From positions 1 through 33,215 of the forward strand of contig CALBVX010000077.1 in assembly GCA_937969515.1 (NCBI GenBank): DNA of 33,215 nucleotides, in the 5' to 3' direction. How positions within the stretch are numbered: the first letter of the stretch is position 1; the number at the start of each line of letters is the position of its first letter. This DNA is from an uncultured Croceitalea sp. (GTDB lineage Bacteria > Bacteroidota > Bacteroidia > Flavobacteriales > Flavobacteriaceae). The notes beneath the pieces were generated by a model that was not told the origin of the DNA, made no database searches, and saw nothing but the letters and a program-made list of their open reading frames with translations. This document shows positions 8,310-16,879 of this stretch, piece by piece. Position numbers and translations under genes: made by a program.

Positions 8310-9320
8310 TTATTGTTTCTTAAAGAATAGCTTTGGAAATAATTCCTCCGCCGGTTTAGTGATAAAGTTAAGCAAGAAGGTCGACTTTAAAAAACCCCAA
8401 CCATAACCAAAAAACTGGATTAGAGTTGCAAAAATTGAAAGTAATGCAATTGCTAAATTGCGATTCTTTACAAGAGAATCTATAAAAATTAAAGCGAAAT
8501 AGATACTATAACACCATAAAGGCCATGAAAACGCCATGGCGTAAAGTATAATTGAAAACAACAATCCTAGAATAAAAAAAGTTGGAAACCAATAGGTCAA
8601 CTTAGCAGTGCCTGGATGCCATTTATTTAGAATCGGTCGAACCATTCCGAACTTATGAACTTGTTTATAAAACTTGCTCCAATCTATTCTGCGCTTATGA
8701 TACACGAATGCCTCAGGAAACAAACGTGATGTATAGCCCGCTTTCCAAATTCTAAATGTTAAGTCTGGGTCTTCACCTGGATGAATATTACCGAAACCTT
8801 GTGTCGCCTCAAAAGCTTCTTTAGAAATACCCATGTTAAAACTACGCGGTTGAAACTTATCCAGAGCTTTTTTGTTACCGCGAATACCACCAGTAGTAAA
8901 CAATGAGGTCATTACGTAATTTATTGCCTTCTGAACTAATGAAAATGACTCATGCGCGGCATCTGGCCCACCGTAGCAATGCACAAATTCATCTTCGAGC
9001 TCCTTCATTGCTTCTCTTAAATACTGTGGAGGAATAATACAATCTGAATCTAAAACAATAAAATAATTGCCTTTTGCATGTCGCATACCGTGGTTTCTAG
9101 AATCTCCAGGACCGGTATTATTCTTTTCATAATATGAAATCTGAAGCTGCTCTTTAAAGGACTCTATAACATTGGCAGAACTTAATGTAGAACCATCTTC
9201 AATTATGACAACTTCGAAAGAGCGGTCAAAATCTTGCTTTGAAAGGCTCTCCAGTAATTCTTGAACCTCCTCAGGTCTATTGTAAACAGGAATGATGAAT
9301 GAAAAACTTAAATCAAGCAT
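8310..9320 (-). CDS. Membrane-associated family 2 glycosyltransferase
   Basis: The 336-residue protein has an N-terminal GT-A domain: FIIPVYNRPEEV (8-19) opens the nucleotide-sugar fold, EDGS (41-44) follows, DSD (91-93) is the DxD-like metal site, and GEDPDLTFRIW (182-192) holds the probable catalytic acidic residues. The C-terminal third has two or three membrane segments (about 242-265, 268-283, 289-312). It should transfer a sugar from an activated donor at the inner membrane, perhaps to a lipid or surface glycan. Donor and acceptor are unknown. It lies downstream of fabI across a 59-bp gap containing a hairpin, and 4 bases before the YbbR-like gene. Confidence 0.9.
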   Translation of the reverse strand: MLDLSFSFIIPVYNRPEEVQELLESLSKQDFDRSFEVVIIEDGSTLSSANVIESFKEQLQISYYEKNNTGPGDSRNHGMRHAKGNYFIVLDSDCIIPPQYLREAMKELEDEFVHCYGGPDAAHESFSLVQKAINYVMTSLFTTGGIRGNKKALDKFQPRSFNMGISKEAFEATQGFGNIHPGEDPDLTFRIWKAGYTSRLFPEAFVYHKRRIDWSKFYKQVHKFGMVRPILNKWHPGTAKLTYWFPTFFILGLLFSIILYAMAFSWPLWCYSIYFALIFIDSLVKNRNLAIALLSIFATLIQFFGYGWGFLKSTFLLNFITKPAEELFPKLFFKKQ

Positions 9321-9334
9321 ACGTATATAAATAC

Positions 9335-9362
9335 GAAAGCCATCCTATTCTGGATGGCTTTC
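9335..9362 (-). terminator. Strong stem-loop after fabI (partial terminator or attenuator)
   Basis: The arms GAAAGCCATCC (9335-9345) and GGATGGCTTTC (9352-9362) pair perfectly over 11 bp around a 6-base loop. On the minus strand it follows the fabI stop and precedes the glycosyltransferase start by 14 bases. The long T tract (9363-9369 as A on the + strand) lies before the stem in the transcript. After it comes only the loosely U-rich GTATTTATATAC, so it is not a textbook terminator. Confidence 0.55.
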
Positions 9363-9379
9363 AAAAAAATTAAATCGTA

Positions 9380-10192
9380 TTATTCAGTGAACTCGTCAAT
9401 AACCTCTTGACTAACGCCAGTGTTAGAAAAACCTCCATCATGAAACAAGTTCTGCATGGTCACCTTTTTGGTTAAATCAGAGAACAAGGAAACAGTATAA
9501 TCTGCACAATCACCTGCAGTGGCATTACCTAGAGGAGACATTTTTTCGGCATAACTGATAAAGCCATCAAAGCCTTTAACACCTTGCCCAGCAGTTGTTG
9601 GTGTTGGCGATTGAGAAATTGTATTAACGCGCACCTTTTTCTCTTTACCAAAAAAGTATCCAAAGCTACGTGCCACAGACTCTAAATAAGCCTTGTTGTC
9701 AGCCATATCGTTATAGTCAGGAAAAGTGCGTTGCGCCGCCATATAGGTCAAGGCCACTATGCTACCCCATTCATTCATAGCATTTGCTTTGTAGAGTGAT
9801 TGCATCACTTTATGAAAGGAAAGTGCAGAAACATCCCAACCCTTGGTTGTAAAATCATATTTTTCATCTGTATATGCACGTCCTTTTCTAACGTTGACAG
9901 ACATACCAATAGAATGTAAAACGAAATCCAGCTTACCTCCTAAAATTTCCACCGATTTAGAAACCAAATTTTCTAAATCTTCTTCATTGGTAGCATCAGC
10001 CGGAATAATTTCTGAGCCCGTTTTTTCCGCTAAAGCCTTTATTTGACCCATTCGCATAGCGATTGGCGCATTGGTCAAAACAAAAGTACCACCTTCTTCA
10101 TGAACTCGTTCAGCGGTTTTCCATGCAATAGAATTTTCATCTAATGCTCCAAAAATGATTCCTCTTTTTCCTTTTAACAAATTATACCCCAT
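9380..10192 (-). CDS. fabI: Enoyl-[acyl-carrier-protein] reductase (NADH), FabI
   Basis: FabI reduces the trans-2 double bond of enoyl-ACP in the last step of each fatty-acid elongation cycle. The 270-residue protein is a short-chain dehydrogenase of the FabI type: the nucleotide-binding GIIFGALDENSIAW (11-24), DFVLHSIG (89-96), and the catalytic Tyr150, Tyr160 and Lys167 in the YMAAQRTFPDYNDMADNK stretch. SQSPTPTTAGQGVKGFDGF is the substrate-loop region, slightly divergent from proteobacterial FabI but typical of Bacteroidota as I recall. The ATG at 10192 has a TATCTTTG -7 element 26-33 bases upstream. This gene probably leads the run toward coaE. Confidence 0.96.
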   Translation of the reverse strand: MGYNLLKGKRGIIFGALDENSIAWKTAERVHEEGGTFVLTNAPIAMRMGQIKALAEKTGSEIIPADATNEEDLENLVSKSVEILGGKLDFVLHSIGMSVNVRKGRAYTDEKYDFTTKGWDVSALSFHKVMQSLYKANAMNEWGSIVALTYMAAQRTFPDYNDMADNKAYLESVARSFGYFFGKEKKVRVNTISQSPTPTTAGQGVKGFDGFISYAEKMSPLGNATAGDCADYTVSLFSDLTKKVTMQNLFHDGGFSNTGVSQEVIDEFTE

Positions 10193-10217
10193 GTATTTTT
10201 ATTGTTGGTTTAGGCGG

Positions 10218-10225
10218 CAAAGATA
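10218..10225 (-). promoter_or_regulatory. Bacteroidota -7 promoter element for fabI
   Basis: Reading the minus strand, TATCTTTG matches the TAnnTTTG -7 consensus of the Bacteroidota primary sigma factor. It ends 26 bases from the fabI ATG, which allows a leader of about 20 bases. No clear -33 TTTG was found at the usual spacing. Confidence 0.55.
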
Positions 10226-10275
10226 ACAATTTGGGTATTGATTTAGTAGCTGTGAGAAACCAAATAATGGTTAGA

Positions 10276-11937
10276 CTAACTATTAGACTCCAACAACTCC
10301 CTTGCATGGGCTATAGCAGAACTAGAAAGAGATTTTCCTCCTAGCATTTCTGCCAGCTCACTTACCCGCTCTTCTTGGCTTAACCGTTTCATATGCGTTG
10401 TTGTGCTAGCGTCACCTTCTTCTTTAAAAACTTTAAATTGATACACTCCTTTAGACGCCACTTGAGGAAGATGAGTAATAGAGAATACCTGCATGTTTGA
10501 ACTCATTTCTTGCATGATTTCGCCCATTTTATTTGAAATTTCTCCAGAAACCCCAGTATCAATTTCATCGAACATCAAAGTGGGTAAATGTTCATATTCT
10601 GCCAAAATTGATTTTATGGTCAACATTATTCGAGAAAGCTCACCTCCGGAAGCTACCTTCTTTAATTCACCATAGGTACTGCCCTTATTTGCGGAAAAAA
10701 GAAAGGTAAGCTCATCTTTACCGTTTGATTTGAAATTTTCAGCTGGTGTAATAGCAATTTTAAAGGTTGCCGAGGCCATACCCAAAGCCGCAAGCTTTTC
10801 TTGAAGCAATGATTTCAACTTCGGAATAATAGCATTACGCCTTTCACCAATTTCTTTGGCAATTGCATTTAAAGTGGTTTCACTTTCCGAAACAGCATTT
10901 TGCTTTTCTCTAATTCTAGACTCGATATTAACAGATGCATCAACTTTAAGTTCTAAATCTTCTCTTATTATCAGTAACTCTTCGACAGATGCAACCTGAT
11001 GTTTTTTAAACAAGTTATGTAATAACTGTAACTGGTTATTCACTTCTTCTAAGCGCATTGGGTTAGCTTCTACCGTCTCTTGCTGTAGTTCTAACTCACT
11101 GGCAATATCTGCAACTTCAATGGCAATTGATTGCACCCTTTCGTTTATCTGCTCGAACTGTTTTCCAAATCCTGTTAATTTTTGGGTTGCTTGCTGCAAT
11201 TGGGCAACACTGTTTAGTATGCCTACCTGTTCTGCATTCAAAAGTTGATACGCGCTGGATAATTGCTCGAGTATCGTTTCGACATTATTGAGCTGTTCAT
11301 ACTCCGTTTCCAAGGTCTCTTGTATTCCGGGTTGCAAAGGAGCACTTTCCAATTCTTTAAATAAGAAACTGTTGTAATCTAGTTCTTTGTCCGCATTGGT
11401 TTGAAAATCAAGCAATTCATGCAATTCCCTTAAGATGCTTTGATGGACTTTTAGTTTTGAAGAATAGTTTTCTAAGTCTTGGGCATTCTCCGCTAGGGCA
11501 TCGATAACTTTCATCTGAAAGTCATTTTCAGTCAAGCGCAAGGTTTGATGCTGAGAATGAACATCTACCAGGCGTTCTCCTAAACCAGAAAGGATATCTA
11601 AGGTAACGGGAGTATCGTTAATAAAAGCACGAGACTTGCCACTGGGCAATATCTCACGTCTTAAAATTGACTGATTTTCATAATCTAAATCATGAGTCTC
11701 AAAAAATGAACCCAGATTATAGCGCGCGATTTCAAAAGAAGCCTCGATGATACATTTTTCTTCTTTCTTTTTTAAAGAAGATAAGTCCGCCCTTTTTCCT
11801 AAAACCAATGAAAGTCCTCCTAAAAGGATAGATTTTCCAGCCCCTGTTTCACCGGTAATGGTAGTAAACCCTTTAGTAAACGAAACGTTTAAATCGTCTA
11901 TTAAAGCGTAGTTTTTGATAGAAAGGTGCGTAAGCAA
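10276..11937 (-). CDS. recN: DNA repair protein RecN
   Basis: RecN is an SMC-like ATPase used in double-strand break repair. The 553-residue length is normal. Walker A is GETGAGKS (29-36) after the family opening LSIKNYALIDDLNVSF. A long central coiled coil (about 155-380) is rich in Glu, Gln and Leu. Near the C-terminus are the ABC signature VASGGELSRIML and Walker B PTLMFDEIDTGVSG, then THLPQVAS. The start is TTG at 11937: an in-frame stop lies 12 bases upstream, no ATG gives the conserved N-terminus, and the family normally begins at this point. A TATCTTTG -7 element sits 20-27 bases upstream. The gene ends the minus-strand cluster that begins at 16790. Confidence 0.95.
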   Translation of the reverse strand: MLTHLSIKNYALIDDLNVSFTKGFTTITGETGAGKSILLGGLSLVLGKRADLSSLKKKEEKCIIEASFEIARYNLGSFFETHDLDYENQSILRREILPSGKSRAFINDTPVTLDILSGLGERLVDVHSQHQTLRLTENDFQMKVIDALAENAQDLENYSSKLKVHQSILRELHELLDFQTNADKELDYNSFLFKELESAPLQPGIQETLETEYEQLNNVETILEQLSSAYQLLNAEQVGILNSVAQLQQATQKLTGFGKQFEQINERVQSIAIEVADIASELELQQETVEANPMRLEEVNNQLQLLHNLFKKHQVASVEELLIIREDLELKVDASVNIESRIREKQNAVSESETTLNAIAKEIGERRNAIIPKLKSLLQEKLAALGMASATFKIAITPAENFKSNGKDELTFLFSANKGSTYGELKKVASGGELSRIMLTIKSILAEYEHLPTLMFDEIDTGVSGEISNKMGEIMQEMSSNMQVFSITHLPQVASKGVYQFKVFKEEGDASTTTHMKRLSQEERVSELAEMLGGKSLSSSAIAHARELLESNS

Positions 11938-11956
11938 TGTGTCTTAATTTAGAACG

Positions 11957-11964
11957 CAAAGATA
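11957..11964 (-). promoter_or_regulatory. Bacteroidota -7 promoter element for recN
   Basis: The minus strand reads TATCTTTG, a full match to TAnnTTTG, ending 20 bases before the TTG start of recN. It lies in the 48-base gap after the DUF4835 gene, so recN may have its own promoter as well as read-through from upstream. A -33 element at the expected distance was not convincing. Confidence 0.5.
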
Positions 11965-11985
11965 TATGTTCTAGGCAAAAAAATA

Positions 11986-12879
11986 CTAGTAGCTTATCTG
12001 ACTCCAAGTATTGGAATAAAATGGCGCTACATTATTCAGGGTTTCTTTAAGTTTCACAATATCGACCTTAGGACCATCAGAGAAAATATTTTGAATTTCT
12101 TCAGATTTAGCGTCAAAAAAGGTTTGAATCAAGAATGCATTAGGTCTTCTTTTGATAAGCGTTTCAAATAAACGCAAACTACCTGAAATCACCTGCTTAC
12201 CGGTACTATTATTGTCTCCTAAAATATCCATACCCTTTCGATGGTAATTGTACATGGCAATGCGATATTCCCTAAAGGTATTAGAAAGTAAATTATCCAC
12301 TAAATCAAAGCGGGTTCTATTATCTTGTGCGGATTGCGACCAACCTGCAAAATTACTGCCTTGAGCTTGGGTCACAATATTCTGTGCTTGTCTATAATAA
12401 TCGTCGCCACCTTGTAAAGAAAATGTATCAGCGTCTAAACCTAACATAATATAGACATAATACGAAATCACCCCCACCAAATTAGAATCAAAGCTATTGG
12501 TGTTAAATATTAGGGGTTGAAATTCTTGATACCTAAAGTTGAATGAATTGTCTTTATAATTGAAAATGGGTGTCTCATATGAAGTATTATAGACCGGTCT
12601 AGAGGATTGTAATTGTATCGTAGCATCAAAACGGTCACCTTCTCCTTTGGTAATGGTAATGAACATTCTGGAGTTCAACTTTTCGTTTTCTTTAAAAGTA
12701 CGATTGGTCCATTTTGTTTTGTTTACAAAATCGTTCAAAGAACGTTCGAGGGTTTTAAACACTTCCGGGCGTGTTTGTAAGACTTGGTCACCGTTTACGG
12801 TAATTTCACAGTTCAACTCTTGACCAATGACTATGGACGAAAAAAGCAAACAGTTCAAAAAGAAAAAATACCTACCCAT
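11986..12879 (-). CDS. DUF4835 family exported protein
   Basis: This is a 297-residue protein when read from the ATG at 12879. That start gives a clean signal peptide (about residues 1-19, ending ...SIVIGQ) followed by ELNCEITVNGDQ, the usual N-terminus of the family. A longer reading from 12918 adds 13 residues without signal character and was not used. The rest is soluble, with aromatic-rich segments such as DDYYRQAQNIVTQAQGSNF. The family is widespread in Bacteroidota and of unknown function; its constant position beside coaBC and recN suggests a core envelope role, which is inference only. It overlaps the end of coaBC by 8 bases. Confidence 0.9.
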   Translation of the reverse strand: MGRYFFFLNCLLFSSIVIGQELNCEITVNGDQVLQTRPEVFKTLERSLNDFVNKTKWTNRTFKENEKLNSRMFITITKGEGDRFDATIQLQSSRPVYNTSYETPIFNYKDNSFNFRYQEFQPLIFNTNSFDSNLVGVISYYVYIMLGLDADTFSLQGGDDYYRQAQNIVTQAQGSNFAGWSQSAQDNRTRFDLVDNLLSNTFREYRIAMYNYHRKGMDILGDNNSTGKQVISGSLRLFETLIKRRPNAFLIQTFFDAKSEEIQNIFSDGPKVDIVKLKETLNNVAPFYSNTWSQISY

Positions 12880-14077
12880 GAATTCTTGTAATGATTTCTG
12901 ACCAGATGTCTGTGGCAACTTCAGACTTTGTCTTTAATTCAAACGCTTTTACCTTAGAATTCTTATCAATGAAGGTTATTTTATTCGTGGTTCCGCCAAA
13001 ACCTGCTCCTTTGTCTTGTAAAGAATTCAAAACAATGGCATCTAAATTTTTACGTTGTAACTTATTTTTAGCGTTTGCCTCTTCATTTTCGGTCTCCAAG
13101 GCAAAACCGACCAAGTATTGATTTTTCTTTTGCTCGCCCATTGATAACAAAATGTCTTTTGTTCGCACTAAGTCTATCTGCAATCCTTCTCCTTGTTTCT
13201 TAATTTTTTGTTCTGAGATTGATTTAGGGCGATAATCGGCAACGGCAGCTGCACTTATCGCAACTTCTACTTCTGAATAATATTTATGAACTGCAGTATA
13301 CATTTCTTCAGCAGTTGTAACCCTAATCAATTCAATTCCATCGTGCGCTACTGATAAACTTGTTGGACCGGAAATCAAAAAGACCTGAGCACCCAAATCA
13401 GCTGCTCTTTTAGCCAATTCGAAGCCCATGGTGCCAGAAGAACGATTTCCTAAAAAACGAACAGGGTCGATGGCCTCATGTGTAGGCCCAGCGGTAATCA
13501 AAACTTTCTTGTTAGATAGCGGTAATCCTTCAGCTAGATGCTTTTGCAAAAAAGCAATAATATTTTCCGGTTCGGCCATACGGCCTTCGCCTACCAGTCC
13601 ACTTGCCAATTCTCCAGATTCAGCCGGAATCATCACATTTTCAAAGCTTTGCAGCTTGTCTAAAGAAGTTTTGGTCGAAGGATGCTTGTACATGTCCAAA
13701 TCCATCGCCGGAGCATAATAAACAGGACATTTGGCAGAAAGGTAGGTAGCAAGCAATAGATTATCACAGGTACCATTTGCCATTTTAGAAAGGGTGTTCG
13801 CAGTTGCCGGGGCAATTAAAAAAACATCTGCCCAGAGACCTAAGTCTACATGATTGTTCCATGATAGACTTCCGTCGGTTTCGTTTACAAAATCAGATAA
13901 AACCGGATTCTTAGAGAGGGTAGAAAGTGTTAGCGGAGAAACAAAAGAGCTGGCGCTTTGGGTCATTACAATTTTGACCGTAGCGCCAGCTTTTATAAGT
14001 AATCTAACAAGAAAGGTTGTTTTATAAGCAGCAATCCCTCCGGTAATACCTAAAAGGACATTTTTACCACTTAACAT
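12872..14077 (-). CDS. coaBC: Bifunctional phosphopantothenoylcysteine decarboxylase / phosphopantothenate-cysteine ligase
   Basis: CoaBC joins cysteine to 4'-phosphopantothenate and then decarboxylates the product, two successive steps in CoA synthesis. The 401-residue protein has the N-terminal flavodoxin-like CoaC half (GITGGIAAYK 10-19; catalytic-type His76; IAPATANTLSKMANG 88-102) and the C-terminal CoaB half (ITAGPTHEAIDPVRFLGNRS 194-213; AAVADYRP; KKQG). Two positions differ from the E. coli enzyme: the PAMN segment reads PAMDLDM (Asp126), and the Cys of the substrate clamp is Ser159 (LASGLVGEGRM). I recall these as common in Bacteroidota but cannot confirm it here. It lies 2 bases after rpoZ, and an rpoZ-coaBC adjacency is also known in Firmicutes. 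Confidence 0.95.
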   Translation of the reverse strand: MLSGKNVLLGITGGIAAYKTTFLVRLLIKAGATVKIVMTQSASSFVSPLTLSTLSKNPVLSDFVNETDGSLSWNNHVDLGLWADVFLIAPATANTLSKMANGTCDNLLLATYLSAKCPVYYAPAMDLDMYKHPSTKTSLDKLQSFENVMIPAESGELASGLVGEGRMAEPENIIAFLQKHLAEGLPLSNKKVLITAGPTHEAIDPVRFLGNRSSGTMGFELAKRAADLGAQVFLISGPTSLSVAHDGIELIRVTTAEEMYTAVHKYYSEVEVAISAAAVADYRPKSISEQKIKKQGEGLQIDLVRTKDILLSMGEQKKNQYLVGFALETENEEANAKNKLQRKNLDAIVLNSLQDKGAGFGGTTNKITFIDKNSKVKAFELKTKSEVATDIWSEIITRIHG

Positions 14078-14079
14078 AA

Positions 14080-14406
14080 CTAAGCGTCTTTCTCAGTGTT
14101 TCTATAATAAATTTTGTCTTCTAACCATTCGTGAACGGCAAGTGCATGTGGTTTAGGAAGTTTCTCATAGAACTTAGAGACTTCAATCTGCTCTTTGTTT
14201 TCAAAAACTTCTTCTAAACTGTCACTGTAAGTAGCAAACTCCTCTAATTTTTCTAAAAGTTCTTTCTTGATTTCAGAGTTGATTTGAATCGCCCTTTTAG
14301 AAGCTATAGAAATAGCTTCATATATGTTGTCGGTTTTCTCGTCGAACTCGTTTTTATTATGAGTTACAGTAGTAACCGGAGCTTTGGTGTTTTTTAAATC
14401 GTTCAT
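14080..14406 (-). CDS. rpoZ: DNA-directed RNA polymerase subunit omega, Bacteroidota type
   Basis: The 108-residue protein has the DNIYEAISIASKRAIQIN segment (about 27-44), which matches the conserved omega/Rpb6 helix that binds the beta' subunit and helps RNA polymerase assemble. The acidic middle and the C-terminal HEWLEDKIYYRN are typical of the Bacteroidota form and differ from proteobacterial omega. It follows bamD by 20 bases and precedes coaBC by 2 bases, so it is very likely co-transcribed with both. Confidence 0.88.
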   Translation of the reverse strand: MNDLKNTKAPVTTVTHNKNEFDEKTDNIYEAISIASKRAIQINSEIKKELLEKLEEFATYSDSLEEVFENKEQIEVSKFYEKLPKPHALAVHEWLEDKIYYRNTEKDA

Positions 14407-14426
14407 TTTATTTTCTATTATAAATC

Positions 14427-15245
14427 TTATTTGGCGTTCTCTTGAAAGCCTTCTAATTCTTTTGTTATCTTTTCGTAGAGGTTTGTAGCCTCTTTGTCAT
14501 ACTTTGTTTCAGGATAGGATTTCTTTAAGGCATTGTAGGCTTCCATTGCTTCTTTCAAACGTTCTTGCATACGCTGCGGTGTACTATTGAATGCCAAGTT
14601 AGCTGAGGCCTTTACCCTATAGTAAAAAGCATCTTCACGATACTCAGAACCTGGGTTATCAGCAATAAAATTATCCAAGGCAGCGATTGCCGAAACCAAG
14701 ATGGGGTAATTAAACTCCCCCAACTTATCAAACTGTTTTGCAATCTCTATCTCCTTCTTTTCTTTTTTCGTGGTCAATTCCTGCGCCATGGTGTTAGCAT
14801 CTGCAAAAAACTCAGATTCAGGATAGGTGTTTATAAACGTTTGCAGTTTACTAAGGGCTTTATCAGTGTCCGTTTGATCCAAACTATACTTAGGTGACAA
14901 CTCATAATAACTTTTAGCTCCTAAATAAGACGCTTCTTGAATTTTATCGCTCTTTGGATAGGATTTGATGAACCTCTCAAATTGGTAACCGGACAAGTAG
15001 TAATCACCTGTTTTGAAATACGTGTTGGCAAAGAAGAACATTACACGTTCCCCTTGGGGTTTACCTACGTATTTAGGTGCAATTTGTTCAAACAGTCTTT
15101 TAGCGCGTTTGTAATCCCCTTCATTATAGAACTTTTCGGCCATATCATATTTAGCCTTAATATCCGTGTTTTTGAGTACCTTTTGGTACTCATTACATGA
15201 AACTAAAAAGATAGCAGAAAAAAGTAAAGGTAAAATAGACCTCAT
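14427..15245 (-). CDS. bamD: Outer membrane protein assembly lipoprotein BamD
   Basis: BamD is the essential lipoprotein partner of BamA in the machine that folds beta-barrel proteins into the outer membrane. From the ATG at 15245 the signal peptide MRSILPLLFSAIFLVSC ends in a lipobox with Cys17. Tetratricopeptide-like repeats follow: NEGDYKRAKRLFEQIAPKYV, GDYYLSGYQFERFIKSYPKS, and the TYPESEFFADANTMAQEL region. The 272-residue length is normal. An upstream in-frame TTG at 15251 is a poorer start. It lies between dapA and rpoZ on the same strand and has a TAATTTTG -7 element 17-24 bases upstream. Confidence 0.93.
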   Translation of the reverse strand: MRSILPLLFSAIFLVSCNEYQKVLKNTDIKAKYDMAEKFYNEGDYKRAKRLFEQIAPKYVGKPQGERVMFFFANTYFKTGDYYLSGYQFERFIKSYPKSDKIQEASYLGAKSYYELSPKYSLDQTDTDKALSKLQTFINTYPESEFFADANTMAQELTTKKEKKEIEIAKQFDKLGEFNYPILVSAIAALDNFIADNPGSEYREDAFYYRVKASANLAFNSTPQRMQERLKEAMEAYNALKKSYPETKYDKEATNLYEKITKELEGFQENAK

Positions 15246-15261
15246 TGTCAAAAATATTTGG

Positions 15262-15269
15262 CAAAATTA
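15262..15269 (-). promoter_or_regulatory. Bacteroidota -7 promoter element for bamD
   Basis: TAATTTTG on the minus strand matches TAnnTTTG and ends 17 bases before the bamD ATG. It lies in the 109-base gap after dapA and suggests that bamD-rpoZ-coaBC have their own promoter. The rest of the gap is AT-rich, with only a weak 4-bp hairpin near 15316-15331. Confidence 0.5.
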
Positions 15270-15354
15270 GTGATTATCAACGGATATAAAAAAAATAGTT
15301 GCACGCACAAACATATGCCCTCAGAAAGGCAATACCAATAGTTTTAGCGAAGAT

Positions 15355-16254
15355 TTAACTATGCGAAACCTCAACGGTTTCCAAAGTATCTAAAAAGTGC
15401 TTGATTTTCACCTTTAATTCTGGGCTTGCATCCATCAATGGTAATCTCACATGAGCATCGCATATCCCCAAATGTTCAAATATGGTTTTAATTCCAGCAG
15501 GATTACCTTCTTCAAAAATTAGATGCATCCCATTGAGAAGGGCATGATGGATTTCATAAGCTGCATCCGAATTGCCTTGCAAACCATACCGAATCAATCT
15601 TGAAAAAGAATTGGGAAGTCCTTGCCCTAATACTGATATCACCCCTGCCCCACCTGCCAAAACAGTTGGCAAAGCGGTAAAATCATCGCCGGAAATCACC
15701 ATAAAATCAGTTAGTTTTTGCTCTAAAATGGCATCTATTTGTACCATATCACCACAAGCCTCTTTTATGGCTATAACATTATTACAGTCCCGTGCTATTC
15801 TTAGGGTCGTTTCGGGCAACATATTACTACCGGTTCTAGAAGGTACATTATAAAGAATTATAGGGATGGGAGATGCCTTGGAAATCGCCTTAAAATGTTG
15901 ATATATACCTTCTTGGGTAGGTTTATTGTAGTAGGGTGAAACAGAAAGTATCGCCATGAATTCTTCCAAATCGGATTCGGCCAATTCTTCAATAATTGCC
16001 CTAGTATTATTTCCACCTATACCAACAACCAAGGGCAACCTACCTGCGTTAGCGTTTATAACAGTCTTCTTAACGAGTTCTTTTTCTGTTTTAGACAAGG
16101 TCGCAGATTCTGCCGTGGTTCCCAAAACCACCAAATAATCTATACCTCCAGCGATGCAATGCTCAACAATACGTTCTAGAGCCCTAGTGTCTATTGAAAA
16201 ATCTTTTTTAAAAGGAGTAACCAATGCCACACCTGTACCCATCAATGCTTCCAT
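15355..16254 (-). CDS. dapA: 4-hydroxy-tetrahydrodipicolinate synthase
   Basis: DapA condenses pyruvate with aspartate semialdehyde, the committed step toward diaminopimelate and lysine. The 299-residue TIM barrel shows the Schiff-base Lys164 (AIKEACGDM), the catalytic triad Thr46/Thr47 (GTTAES), Tyr109 and Tyr135 ([10 protein letters not shown]), and Arg140 for the substrate carboxylate. The GTTAES loop has Ala where many family members have Gly. The ATG at 16254 lies 2 bases after the stop of the DUF6913-like gene; a second ATG at codon 5 is possible. The gene supplies peptidoglycan and lysine precursors within this cluster. Confidence 0.95.
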   Translation of the reverse strand: MEALMGTGVALVTPFKKDFSIDTRALERIVEHCIAGGIDYLVVLGTTAESATLSKTEKELVKKTVINANAGRLPLVVGIGGNNTRAIIEELAESDLEEFMAILSVSPYYNKPTQEGIYQHFKAISKASPIPIILYNVPSRTGSNMLPETTLRIARDCNNVIAIKEACGDMVQIDAILEQKLTDFMVISGDDFTALPTVLAGGAGVISVLGQGLPNSFSRLIRYGLQGNSDAAYEIHHALLNGMHLIFEEGNPAGIKTIFEHLGICDAHVRLPLMDASPELKVKIKHFLDTLETVEVSHS

Positions 16255-16256
16255 TA

Positions 16257-16790
16257 CTATAATTCGTTAAGAACCTTTAAATATTTTTTCAACTCTGCCC
16301 TAAACACATCAAAGTTGCTTACAGCGGTATCGAAAATTAAATCATTCAATTTCGTATCCACCGAAGGAAAACCAACTTTTATTCTAGCGTTTGTACGCGC
16401 CGTCAATAAGTTTAGTACAAGCTTATCATCTGTATAATAGTTAATAAGCACATCATATTCCCTATCAACAAACTCTGAAACAAACCCGTTTTCAATTGTA
16501 CCGTTCCATCCTAAATCTTTATCAGTGCAAAACTGAATTCCGAATGGCGAATGCGCGGCTTCATCTTTTTTATAGCCAATAATTTTTACCCCGTTTGGCT
16601 GTAATGAAAAATCACTTATCAACTTGTTGAATGCCTCAGGGTCAGGAAATTTATCCATATCAACGATGCATCCTATTGAGGTAACACCAGCTTTTCGACT
16701 ACTTAACGGTTTAGGTTTTTTTAATTCGTCTTCTAAATATTTAAGTCCGGATTTGACTTTAAATTTATCTTGAATTGCCCTGAATATCAT
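16257..16790 (-). CDS. Conserved flavobacterial protein, DUF6913-like
   Basis: The 177-residue soluble protein has no signal peptide and no membrane segment. Visible features are an N-terminal basic helix (residues 1-35), a region around 40-80 with alternating hydrophobic residues ([17 protein letters not shown]), and [20 protein letters not shown] in the second half. Genes of this kind are common directly upstream of dapA in Flavobacteriaceae and I believe are named DUF6913; function is unknown. The 2-base gap to dapA argues for co-transcription. Two TAnnTTTG-type elements lie upstream. This is the first gene of the minus-strand cluster that ends with recN. Confidence 0.75.
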   Translation of the reverse strand: MIFRAIQDKFKVKSGLKYLEDELKKPKPLSSRKAGVTSIGCIVDMDKFPDPEAFNKLISDFSLQPNGVKIIGYKKDEAAHSPFGIQFCTDKDLGWNGTIENGFVSEFVDREYDVLINYYTDDKLVLNLLTARTNARIKVGFPSVDTKLNDLIFDTAVSNFDVFRAELKKYLKVLNEL

Positions 16791-16809
16791 TTGAACTTGC
16801 GCATTTACA

Positions 16810-16817
16810 CAAAGGTA
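16810..16817 (-). promoter_or_regulatory. Proximal -7 promoter element for the DUF6913-dapA run
   Basis: The minus strand reads TACCTTTG, matching TAnnTTTG, and ends 19 bases before the ATG at 16790. A second match lies farther upstream, so two start points are possible. Confidence 0.45.
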
Positions 16818-16841
16818 ATTAATATCCTAGCAATCTATCAG

Positions 16842-16849
16842 CAAAGATA
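16842..16849 (-). promoter_or_regulatory. Distal -7 promoter element for the DUF6913-dapA run
   Basis: The minus strand reads TATCTTTG, a full match to TAnnTTTG, 51 bases before the ATG at 16790. It lies next to the palindrome at 16860-16879, so a protein bound there could affect it. Confidence 0.45.
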
Positions 16850-16859
16850 ATTAACAATA

Positions 16860-16879
16860 ATTGTTTAAAAATAAACAAT
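16860..16879. promoter_or_regulatory. 20-base perfect inverted repeat, possible operator
   Basis: ATTGTTTA (16860-16867) and TAAACAAT (16872-16879) are exact reverse complements separated by AAAA. A further AACAAT half-site lies just to the left (16854-16859) and a TGTTTTA to the right (16881-16887). The cluster sits in the 224-base AT-rich gap between divergent genes (starts at 16790 and 17015). It may be a regulator-binding site; its AT richness means chance formation cannot be excluded. Confidence 0.35.

Noticed and set aside
12880-12918. An upstream extension of the DUF4835 protein
   Set aside because: It places 13 non-hydrophobic residues before a clean signal peptide and increases overlap with coaBC; the ATG at 12879 fits the family start.
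15300-15335. Terminator after dapA
   Set aside because: The TGCC/GGCA stem is only 4 bp and is not followed by a T run.
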